A DNA stretch of 5,913 nt from Synergistaceae bacterium (GTDB lineage: Bacteria > Synergistota > Synergistia > Synergistales > Aminobacteriaceae). This document shows positions 1 to 5,525 of this stretch, one piece after another; the first letter of the stretch is position 1; every line of letters begins with the position of its first letter. Location: NCBI GenBank assembly GCA_017448375.1, contig JAFSLR010000382.1:1-5913 (forward strand). Reading direction: 5' to 3'. The notes beneath the pieces were generated by a model. The model was not told where the DNA came from. It made no database searches and saw nothing but the letters and a program-made list of their open reading frames with translations. The position numbers and the translations under genes were made by a program.

Positions 1-756
1 AAACTCCCCGTACCTTTTGACACGAATCTTGAGGAAGGCGGCTCATATGAGGAACTCAAAGCCAAATACGGCACTCTTCCTTCAGCGTTCAAATCATTCG
101 CACCGATTCTTATTCCGTTAATCTTAATCGCGTTCAGCTCATTCATCAGCTACCCTTCAACACTCGCTAAAATCGGCGGTAAAGAGTCAATGCTCTACAT
201 CGTTTCATCATTCTTGGGGAATCCCGTTATAGCGTTGTCGATTGGCGTAATATTGTGCTTCTTCCTCGCTCCTTTCACTGAGGAAGTAACAAACGGCTGG
301 ATAGGCGCAGGCGTTAAGGACGGTGCTAACATCATCATGATTACGGCGGCAGGCGGCGGACTCGGTGCAGTTATCGCGGCTTCAGGTGTCGGGAAATATA
401 TCGGCGAGGCTTTATCGTCCTACAATTTCGGGATATTCCTTCCGTTTATCATTGCGGCGGCTCTCAAGACTGCTCAAGGCTCGTCAACCGTAGCAATCGT
501 AACAACTGCACAGATTATCGCGCCCATGTTAGCGTCATTGGGACTCGGTTCGCCTATGGGTGGAGTGCTGGCGACTCTCGCAATCGGTTCGGGTGCAATG
601 GTCGTTTCACACGCTAACGACTCGTATTTCTGGGTTGTAACTCAGTTCTCCGATATGGATCTCAACACTGCGTACAAGGCTCAGACAATGGCAACATTGA
701 TTCAGGGTGTCGTTGCTGTGCTTGCTATTTACGGAATCTCAACGTTCATGCTGTAA
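1..756 (+). CDS. GntP-family permease, C-terminal part (5' end outside window)
   Basis: This is the last 251 codons of an inner-membrane carrier of the GntP family (gluconate:H+ symporter relatives; members carry gluconate, glycerate and other small organic acids). The frame is open from base 1, so the ATG at 190 is internal and not a start. The visible part has a hydrophilic loop (about residues 1-35) followed by several long hydrophobic segments. Family-type stretches are ITAAGGGLGAVIAASGVG (about visible residues 114-131), KTAQGSSTVAIVT (about 156-168) and HANDSYFWVV near the C-terminus. The family is usually about 440-460 residues, so roughly half is missing upstream. The stop codon TAA (754-756) lies inside the first palindrome of the next gene's control region, and no terminator hairpin follows. 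The substrate cannot be read from this half. The family call is firm. Confidence 0.9.
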   Translation, partial: KLPVPFDTNLEEGGSYEELKAKYGTLPSAFKSFAPILIPLILIAFSSFISYPSTLAKIGGKESMLYIVSSFLGNPVIALSIGVILCFFLAPFTEEVTNGWIGAGVKDGANIIMITAAGGGLGAVIAASGVGKYIGEALSSYNFGIFLPFIIAAALKTAQGSSTVAIVTTAQIIAPMLASLGLGSPMGGVLATLAIGSGAMVVSHANDSYFWVVTQFSDMDLNTAYKAQTMATLIQGVVAVLAIYGISTFML

Positions 757-770
757 CACTTGACATTACA
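752..770. promoter_or_regulatory. Operator 1: TGTAA-N9-TTACA palindrome over the -35 box
   Basis: The 19-base site TGTAACACTTGACATTACA has exact inverted half-sites TGTAA and TTACA separated by 9 bases. The perfect -35 hexamer TTGACA (760-765) sits in its centre. A second copy begins 43 bases downstream (795-813) and matches at 16 of 19 positions. A dimeric repressor bound here would hide the -35 box. The Rrf2-family regulator two genes downstream is the obvious candidate ligand, but that link is inferred. Confidence 0.65.
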
Positions 771-787
771 TGATAAAACAGTAAAAT
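760..787 (+). promoter_or_regulatory. Sigma70-type promoter of the NAD(P)-binding protein gene
   Basis: A consensus -35 box TTGACA (760-765) is followed by a 16-base spacer and the -10 box TAAAAT (782-787, five of six consensus bases). The expected start point is near 794, about 35 bases before the ATG at 831. The -35 lies inside one palindrome and the expected start point lies at the edge of the second, so this looks like a strong promoter that is kept repressed. Confidence 0.75.
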
Positions 788-794
788 ACTTTCT

Positions 795-813
795 TGTAAC
801 AATTTAGATTACA
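795..813. promoter_or_regulatory. Operator 2: TGTAA-N9-TTACA palindrome at the transcription start
   Basis: The 19-base site TGTAACAATTTAGATTACA has the same half-sites and the same 9-base spacing as the site at 752-770. It starts at the expected transcription start and ends on the first A of the AGGAGG ribosome binding site (813-818). Centre-to-centre distance to operator 1 is 43 bases, about four helical turns, so two dimers would lie on the same face of the DNA and could act together. Confidence 0.65.
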
Positions 814-830
814 GGAGGATAATTACAGAC

Positions 831-1460
831 ATGAAAATAGCAGTAGTGTGTGCGAACGGCAAGGCAGGAAAGCTCATAGTTGACGAGGCAGTGAGTCGCG
901 GCCATGATGTTACGGCAGTAGTTCGCGGCGAAAACAAAACCAAAGCACCCCATGTATTTATCAGGGACGTACTCGACATTACAGCCGATGACCTGAAGGG
1001 CTTTGATGTTGTTGTTGACGCTTTCGGGGCGTGGACACCTGACACATTCCCAATGCACAGCACAACACTGAAGGCACTTTGCGATGCTCTTTCGGGAACA
1101 GCAACAAGGCTCCTCATTGTGGGCGGAGCAGGAAGCCTTTACACTAACCATGAACATACGCAGACGCTTTCAGAGGCTCCGAATTTCCCGGACTCCTTCA
1201 AGCCCTTAGCAAAGGCAATGGCAAAAGCTCTCGGTGAATTACGTGCAAGGAAAGATGTTAAATGGACATACGTTAGTCCGGCGGCAGATTTTCAGGCAGA
1301 CGGCGCGAAAACAGGCAGGTACATTCTTGCAGGCGAAGAGTTCACCGTAAACAGCAAGGGTGAAAGCGTCATAAGCTATTCGGATTACGCAGCTGCTATG
1401 ATTGACGAGGCGGAGAAGGGCAATCACATTCAGCAGAGAATCTCGGTGCTTCAGAAATAA
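831..1460 (+). CDS. NAD(P)-binding Rossmann-fold protein, COG2910 / PF13460 type
   Basis: A 209-residue cytoplasmic protein of the atypical short-chain dehydrogenase group (NmrA-like, COG2910 'putative NADH-flavin reductase', similar to B. subtilis YwnB). It should bind NAD(P)H or a flavin; the true substrate of this group is not settled. The N-terminus gives beta1, a CANGKAG nucleotide loop (residues 7-13) and a helix, then TAVVRG (residues 28-33) after beta2 as is usual for the family. The loop VVDAFGAW (about 61-68) and the strand TRLLIVGGAGSLY (about 92-104) also fit, as does WTYVSPAADF (about 145-154). The first glycine of the usual GxxGxxG loop is Cys7. The start is well supported: AGGAGG at 813-818 lies 12 bases before the ATG. 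The length is normal for the family. The gene has its own promoter with twin operators, and a terminator 30 bases after the stop separates it from an Rrf2 regulator. Confidence 0.88.
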   Translation: MKIAVVCANGKAGKLIVDEAVSRGHDVTAVVRGENKTKAPHVFIRDVLDITADDLKGFDVVVDAFGAWTPDTFPMHSTTLKALCDALSGTATRLLIVGGAGSLYTNHEHTQTLSEAPNFPDSFKPLAKAMAKALGELRARKDVKWTYVSPAADFQADGAKTGRYILAGEEFTVNSKGESVISYSDYAAAMIDEAEKGNHIQQRISVLQK

Positions 1461-1490
1461 TATACACCGCTAATTTGTAGTATCATTCAG

Positions 1491-1531
1491 GCAGACTTTC
1501 GGTTTCATGGCCGGGAGTCTGCTATTTTTTT
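1491..1531 (+). terminator. Intrinsic terminator between the oxidoreductase and Rrf2 genes
   Basis: GCAGACTTTCGG (1491-1502) pairs with CCGGGAGTCTGC (1511-1522) to make a 12-bp stem, with two G-U pairs in the middle and an 8-base loop. It is followed directly by TATTTTTTT (1523-1531). This is a textbook Rho-independent terminator reading rightward. It ends transcription of the upstream gene only 15 bases before the likely start codon of the next one, so it may also act as an attenuator controlling how much regulator is made. Confidence 0.85.
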
Positions 1532-1545
1532 CGGGGGGTCTTGAC

Positions 1546-1962
1546 TTGCAGATTTCGGAGAGATTCACGATTGCAGTTCATATTCTGGCATGTGTGAGAT
1601 ATTTTGAGGGGCTTCAGCCAATTACAAGCGAAATTCTCTCAAGCAGTATAGGTGTTAATGCAGTGATAGTACGGCGCATACTCTTGCAGCTCAAAAAGGC
1701 CGGAATACTCAGCATAACAAAAGGCCGTGCAGGAATATCACTAGCCAAACCAGCTGAAGATATTACACTCTATGACGTTTACACGGCTGTTGAGGCTGTA
1801 GGAGGCGGGGGGCTTTTTCGTTTTCACGGCAACCCAAATCCTGACTGCCCGGTAGGAGGAAAGATTCACATTGCGCTTGACGGGAGTCTCAGGGATATTC
1901 AGACAGCTTTCGAGGCCAGAATGAAAGAAATCAAAATAAGCGACATCACAGCGGCAATATGA
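1546..1962 (+). CDS. Rrf2-family transcriptional regulator (single-cysteine, YwnA/HypR-like)
   Basis: A 138-residue DNA-binding regulator. It opens with MQISERFTIAVHILAC, the usual Rrf2 N-terminus. A winged helix-turn-helix covers about residues 24-67, with recognition-helix region GVNAVIVRRILLQLKKAG and wing TKGRAGI. The sensor part has LFRFHGNPNPDCPVG (about 90-104), a stretch typical of the YwnA-like branch, with one cysteine (Cys101). The three closely spaced cysteines that bind Fe-S in IscR or NsrR are missing, so a thiol or electrophile sensor is more likely than an iron-sulfur one; that is inference. I place the start at TTG 1546, with GGGGGG (1533-1538) 7 bases upstream. The longer ATG at 1507 sits in the loop of the terminator hairpin, and the extra 13 residues are unlike the family. 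It probably controls the oxidoreductase gene upstream. Confidence 0.88.
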   Translation: MQISERFTIAVHILACVRYFEGLQPITSEILSSSIGVNAVIVRRILLQLKKAGILSITKGRAGISLAKPAEDITLYDVYTAVEAVGGGGLFRFHGNPNPDCPVGGKIHIALDGSLRDIQTAFEARMKEIKISDITAAI

Positions 1963-1970
1963 TTCTTGTA

Positions 1971-1985
1971 TGCTAATATTAGAAT
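1971..1985 (+). promoter_or_regulatory. Possible promoter of the manB-trmB-rsmD operon
   Basis: The 58-base gap after the Rrf2 gene contains TGCTAATAT (1971-1979), an extended -10 form with TAATAT, and an overlapping TAGAAT (1980-1985, five of six matches to the -10 consensus). I see no convincing -35 box at the right distance for either. A start point near 1987-1992 would leave almost no leader for an ATG at 2000 and a short leader for the ATG at 2021. Confidence 0.35.
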
Positions 1986-2020
1986 AATTTACCCATCACA
2001 TGAAAGAAGATGACTTTGAC

Positions 2021-3403
2021 ATGAACATACCAAAAAATATTTTCCGTGAGTATGACATTCGCGGGAATGCGGACAAAGAATTGACTGACGAAACAGTAAA
2101 GGCTATCGGCCGTGCTTATGCGTCGTGGCTTATACGTGCGGGCGTAACTTCAGGCGTAACTATCGGGGGCGACGCAAGACTCTCGACTCCCAGAATCAAA
2201 TCGGCCATGATTGATGGAATATTATCGGCCGGACTTGATGTCGTTGATGTCGGACTCGTTACAACACCAATGCTTTACTGGAGCATGATACGCTTCAACT
2301 TTGACGGCGGAGTAATGGTTACGGGCTCGCACAATCCCCCCGAAATGAACGGGCTTAAACTCTGCTTTGAGCGCGGGACTCTCTGGGGAAGCGAGGTAAT
2401 GAACATTCACACAATCGCAGAATCAGGGAATTTCGAGTCTGGAAACGGGAAATTAACTAACGCAAAAATTGATGATGAGTATCTGAATATGCTTGTCTCA
2501 AAATTCGATCTCCCATTCACAAAAAGATTCAAAGTTGTCTGTGACTCAGGAAACGGGGCAGCAGGTTTAACCGCAAGAAAATTCTTCGAGATGTTGGGCT
2601 GCGATTGCGTATCACTCTATGATGAGCCTGACGGACATTTCCCCAATCATCACCCAGACCCACAGAAACGCGAGAACCTTCAAGACCTCATTGCGCGTGT
2701 GAAGGCTGAAAGTGCAGATGTCGGATTCGCTTATGACGGGGACGCTGACAGAATCGGAGTCGTTGATGACAAAGGAGAAGTAATTTTCGGCGACCGCTTA
2801 ATGACCCTCTACTGGAAGGAAATTCTCGGAATGCACAAGGGCGCGGCCGTTCTCGTTGAGCCTAAATGCAGCATGATACTTCCTGAGCTTGCCGAAAAAT
2901 TCGGGGGCAAACCGTTCTTCTGGAAGTCGGGACATTCCGTAATCAAAGCCAAAATGCGCGAGTTAGGAGCGTTGTTTGCGGGCGAATATTCAGGGCATAT
3001 GTTCTTTGCTGATGAGTTCTACGGCCATGATGACGCATTCTACGCTTCAGGGCGATTACTCCGAATAATGTCCGAAAGAAGAGAGTCGCTTTCACGCTTG
3101 ATGATGTCGATTCCGTCTTACCCGTCAACAGAAGAAATCAGAATCCCTTGCCCCGATGATGAGAAATTCCACGTAACAGAGAGAATCACTCAAAAGGCAC
3201 GGGAAAAGTATAAAGTCTCAGACATTGACGGAGTGAGAATATTTTACCCTGACGGCTGGGGACTCATTAGAGCGTCGAACACTCAGCCTGTTATGGTAGT
3301 GCGATGTGAGGGAAAAACTCAAGAGGCTTTAGAGCGAATAATGAACGACATAAAATCGCGCGTACTCGCTGAAGGACTGCCGGACTTTACATGGACATTT
3401 TAA
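2021..3403 (+). CDS. manB: Phosphomannomutase/phosphoglucomutase
   Basis: A cytoplasmic alpha-D-phosphohexomutase that interconverts the 6- and 1-phosphates of mannose and/or glucose, feeding GDP-mannose or UDP-glucose synthesis for surface polysaccharides. All four active-site elements are present, numbered from the ATG at 2021 (460 residues, normal length). TGSHNPP carries the phospho-accepting Ser103. DGDADR (239-244) is the Mg-binding loop. GEYSGH (321-326) is the sugar-recognition loop, and RASNTQP (417-423) binds phosphate. The FREYDIRG start and DEPDGHFPNHHPDP (about 201-214) match the AlgC/ManB branch rather than GlmM. An in-frame ATG lies at 2000, but no ribosome binding site precedes it. 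The ATG at 2021 has AGAAGA 10 bases upstream and gives the usual N-terminus, so I prefer it. The gene overlaps trmB by 13 bases. The symbol names the enzyme class; sugar preference cannot be read from sequence. Confidence 0.93.
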   Translation: MNIPKNIFREYDIRGNADKELTDETVKAIGRAYASWLIRAGVTSGVTIGGDARLSTPRIKSAMIDGILSAGLDVVDVGLVTTPMLYWSMIRFNFDGGVMVTGSHNPPEMNGLKLCFERGTLWGSEVMNIHTIAESGNFESGNGKLTNAKIDDEYLNMLVSKFDLPFTKRFKVVCDSGNGAAGLTARKFFEMLGCDCVSLYDEPDGHFPNHHPDPQKRENLQDLIARVKAESADVGFAYDGDADRIGVVDDKGEVIFGDRLMTLYWKEILGMHKGAAVLVEPKCSMILPELAEKFGGKPFFWKSGHSVIKAKMRELGALFAGEYSGHMFFADEFYGHDDAFYASGRLLRIMSERRESLSRLMMSIPSYPSTEEIRIPCPDDEKFHVTERITQKAREKYKVSDIDGVRIFYPDGWGLIRASNTQPVMVVRCEGKTQEALERIMNDIKSRVLAEGLPDFTWTF

Positions 3404-4299
3404 GACAAGCCCGCCCGCAGTACGGTGTAATCATTCACCCTGAGAGCGGGAAATTTCTTCCTGTTCAGCCGAAAACTGAGCTTGAGATAGGATTCGGGAA
3501 TGGTGAATTTACGGTGCAATACGCAAAGAATCACCCTGAGATTATGCTTTACGGCGTGGAAATTTCACAGGCCTGCGTTTTACGGTGTGCAAGAAGGGCT
3601 TACGGTCTCGACAATTTGCGTATAATCAACACTGACGCAAGATTTATGCTCCGTGAATTGTTCCCTGATGAGTCGTTGCAGAAAATCATAATGCAATTCC
3701 CGTGTCCCTGGTCAAAAAATTCTGACGCTCACAAGAGAGTTACGGCAAAAGATTTTGCTGACGGACTCGCGGCTGTGCTGAAGATTGGCGGAGCATTCGT
3801 GATGGTCAGCGATGATGAGCCGTACGCGAATGAAGTCTGGAACATTCTCGGCGGCCATGAGGCATTGAAGGCGGAAGATTTCACGGTGAACCCTGAGCGC
3901 GAAATTACCACGAAATACGAGCGTAAATGGCTTGAGGAAGGACGGAATATTTACCGCGTGAGTTTCAGGAAGACGGGATCATTCACGGTAACACGGAGGG
4001 TTGAAGGAGAAATGCACATAAAGATTCAGCGCAATATAACGCAGTCAGATATAGAGTTGCTGAGAAATATTGAGGGTAAAAAGGATAAATCATTCTGGAA
4101 GTTCGGAAGGTCATTCACGGACGGGAAAATATTTTTGCTTGAGACTTTGACGAGTGATGATGAGTTTGAGCAGAAATTCTACATACATATTGCGCCGAAA
4201 GATGACGGGTTTTTGCTGAGGCTCGACAAAACGACTCTGGCATTCCTGACTCCGGCGGTGCGGTGTGCGCTGAGTGATGCTGCCGGGAAGCTGTCATGA
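3391..4299 (+). CDS. trmB: tRNA (guanine46-N7)-methyltransferase, divergent, with C-terminal extension
   Basis: A SAM-dependent methyltransferase that forms m7G at position 46 of tRNA variable loops. Residues 30-38 (ELEIGFGNG) form SAM motif I, YGVEIS (54-59) ends in the acidic SAM-ribose site, NTDAR (80-84) binds the adenine side, and TKYERKW (174-180) is the conserved TrmB C-terminal motif. The usual FPDPWxK motif reads FPCPWSK (103-109), and the following basic RHxKRR run is weakened to NSDAHKRV (110-117). The core ends near residue 195. Residues 196-302 are an extra domain of mixed charged and beta-prone sequence, longer than in E. coli TrmB (about 239 residues) but reminiscent of extended TrmB proteins known from some thermophiles. 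The start overlaps the mutase stop by 13 bases, with only a distant GAAGGA (3371-3376), which suggests translational coupling. The end overlaps rsmD by ATGA. Confidence 0.88.
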   Translation: MDILRQARPQYGVIIHPESGKFLPVQPKTELEIGFGNGEFTVQYAKNHPEIMLYGVEISQACVLRCARRAYGLDNLRIINTDARFMLRELFPDESLQKIIMQFPCPWSKNSDAHKRVTAKDFADGLAAVLKIGGAFVMVSDDEPYANEVWNILGGHEALKAEDFTVNPEREITTKYERKWLEEGRNIYRVSFRKTGSFTVTRRVEGEMHIKIQRNITQSDIELLRNIEGKKDKSFWKFGRSFTDGKIFLLETLTSDDEFEQKFYIHIAPKDDGFLLRLDKTTLAFLTPAVRCALSDAAGKLS

Positions 4300-4802
4300 A
4301 GGATATTAGGCCGACTTCAGGGCGTGTGATGTCTGCGTTGTTCAGCATATTGGGAGATGTTGTTGACGGTGCGGAATTTCTTGACCTTTTTGCGGGGACT
4401 GGGAGAGTTGGATTTGAGGCGTTAAGGCGGGGTGCGAAGAGTGCGGTTTTTGTTGAGGGGGTAAAGTCGCGGGCTGAGGATATACGGAGGCTTTTGGGGG
4501 CGGGTAAAAATGCGTTAGTGCTGTCGCTTGAAGTACGGCGGGCGTTGTCGTGGATCGTTAAGCGCGGAATGAAATTCACCGTGATATTCGCTGATCCTCC
4601 GTATAATTCCGGCTGGAGCGAGTCTCTTCCGGCAATCCCGAATCTTGACGCTGTTTTTGCTGACGGTGCTTTAATGGTGATTGAACACTCAGTGCGCGAA
4701 CCCGTAACACTCATCAGCAACCCTCACAATCTCGAAATCACTTCAACGCGCGAATACGGCGAAACCTGTCTAACATTCCTGCAAAAAAACCCGGCCTCCT
4801 GA
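4296..4802 (+). CDS. rsmD: 16S rRNA (guanine966-N2)-methyltransferase, short N-terminus
   Basis: A SAM-dependent methyltransferase of the RsmD family that modifies G966 of 16S rRNA during 30S assembly. RPTSGRVMSALFSIL (5-19) is the family's N-terminal signature, LDLFAGTGRVGFEALRRGA (29-47) is the SAM motif, FVEG (52-55) the acidic site, and DPPY (100-103) the catalytic motif. At 168 residues it is shorter than the usual 180-200. The N-terminal strand before RPTS (the usual RIIAGxxRGRxL segment) is missing, and an in-frame TGA at 4275-4277 leaves no room for it upstream. It is coupled to trmB by the ATGA overlap. Coding-strand composition changes sharply inside the gene near 4560. The final codons (QKNPAS) form part of the terminator of the convergent minus-strand gene. 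The identity is firm because of the combined RPTS, DLFAGTG and DPPY motifs. Confidence 0.9.
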   Translation: MKDIRPTSGRVMSALFSILGDVVDGAEFLDLFAGTGRVGFEALRRGAKSAVFVEGVKSRAEDIRRLLGAGKNALVLSLEVRRALSWIVKRGMKFTVIFADPPYNSGWSESLPAIPNLDAVFADGALMVIEHSVREPVTLISNPHNLEITSTREYGETCLTFLQKNPAS

Positions 4803-4818
4803 TTCGTGAAGACCGGGT
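4783..4818 (-). terminator. Intrinsic terminator of the minus-strand DUF4198 gene, inside the rsmD 3' end
   Basis: Reading leftward, ACCCGG (4818-4813) pairs with CCGGGT (4794-4789), with an 18-base loop, and is followed by seven T residues (4789-4783). It begins about 28 bases after the stop of the minus-strand gene. On the plus strand the hairpin is not followed by T residues, so it should act mainly leftward. The rsmD stop codon (4800-4802) is in the loop. Confidence 0.8.
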
Positions 4819-4845
4819 ATTGACTGGAACATTTCGGCAAAAATT

Positions 4846-5466
4846 TTAGTTGTTGATGTTGAAGCTCATTCTTGCGACTAGGACGTAGACATCTGCGGCT
4901 GGTTTTCCGTCAAGCAATACCTGAACGGGGAATCTTCCTTCGGGCTTAACTGTTGCGGGGTTAACCTGCGGGACGATTTCGAGCTTCTGTCCTACGGGTT
5001 TTGTGATTACGTTCGTTGAGTCTGCTCCGTCAACGTTGAAGATATATTTTGCGTACATTATTGCTTCCTCAACGTGAGTCGGGTCTGAACCTGTGAGCTT
5101 CTTGTAGCCAGCGCGGTCAGTCTGCTTCCAGCCGTCTTTTCCTTCAGCCCAGAACGTTGGAACGTAATCGGCGCGGATAATGTAATCACCTTTGGGCATG
5201 TCAACTTTCAGCTCATAGTGATAATTTTTGCCCGTCTGAGTCATTTCCTTTGTTCCGTCGAGTGCTACGAGCTTCAGAGCCTCGAAAAGGTGAGTCCTGT
5301 CTGCGGGTATCTCTTCAGGAACGGGGAAAACATGGCCGTAACCGAGATCCGCTTTCAGGAGTCCTTCGCTGTATTCAGCGTTCGCCCACATCTCATGAGC
5401 GAATGCCCCCGAACATGCTGCAACGATTGAAAGTACTGCTGACAAAATAATGATGCTGCGTTTCAA
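4846..5466 (-). CDS. Exported DUF4198-domain (COG5266) protein, shortened
   Basis: A 206-residue secreted or lipid-anchored protein of the DUF4198 family (PF10670/COG5266), often linked to Ni/Co or other metal uptake; its biochemical role is unproven. Residues 1-23 are a signal peptide (KR, then a hydrophobic core). Cleavage after AFA at 23 would leave His24 at the N-terminus, as in other AHE-type members. VAAC (15-18) could alternatively be a lipobox. Family features are GYGHVFP (42-48), GDYIIRADYVPTFW (93-106), AKYIFNV (139-145), VGQKLEIVP (158-166) and LLDGKPA (184-190). Members usually run about 240-280 residues. Here LLDGKPAAD leads straight into a strand resembling the family's last one, then stops. 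The start is TTG (5466), with GGGA about 10 bases upstream. The gene has its own promoter and terminator, so it is a single-gene unit convergent with rsmD. Confidence 0.8.
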   Translation of the reverse strand: MKRSIIILSAVLSIVAACSGAFAHEMWANAEYSEGLLKADLGYGHVFPVPEEIPADRTHLFEALKLVALDGTKEMTQTGKNYHYELKVDMPKGDYIIRADYVPTFWAEGKDGWKQTDRAGYKKLTGSDPTHVEEAIMYAKYIFNVDGADSTNVITKPVGQKLEIVPQVNPATVKPEGRFPVQVLLDGKPAADVYVLVARMSFNINN

Positions 5467-5525
5467 CTGTAAAACATCCCGTATGTAGTATCATGTTTAA
5501 GTTAGGCTAGCAAAACTTTATTGAT

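Noticed and set aside
804..1157. Two overlapping minus-strand frames (102 and 117 codons) opposite the oxidoreductase gene
   Set aside because: Both are shadows of a well-supported gene with a promoter and a strong ribosome binding site. Their products look like random translations.
1507..1545. Longer N-terminus for the Rrf2 gene from ATG 1507
   Set aside because: This ATG is in the loop of the terminator hairpin, and the extra 13 residues are simply the stem and T tract translated. The family N-terminus begins at TTG 1546, which has a G-rich ribosome binding site.
1973..1982. Palindrome CTAATATTAG between the Rrf2 gene and the mutase
   Set aside because: It is short, AT-rich, has no T tract, and overlaps the possible -10 boxes. 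It is too weak for a terminator and not repeated elsewhere as an operator.
4115..4720. 201-codon open frame on the minus strand opposite trmB and rsmD
   Set aside because: It is antisense to two genes with clear motifs, its product has no recognisable domain or hydrophobic core pattern, and the low C content of the plus strand here explains the lack of stops.
5462..5477. Minus-strand mini-frame ATG-TTT-TAC-AGT-TGA whose stop overlaps the DUF4198 TTG start
   Set aside because: A four-codon frame with only a poor ribosome binding site is easily found by chance. It is worth remembering only if relatives keep it.
5484..5494. Exact repeat of TGTAGTATCAT at 1476-1486 and 5484-5494
   Set aside because: An 11-base match within a window this size is expected by chance a few times, and the two copies do not sit in equivalent positions relative to genes.
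5499..5518. Inverted repeat AAGTT/AACTT with GCTAGC inside, in the DUF4198 leader
   Set aside because: A 5-bp AT-rich stem is not enough to call a riboswitch or attenuator, and no known aptamer pattern is seen.
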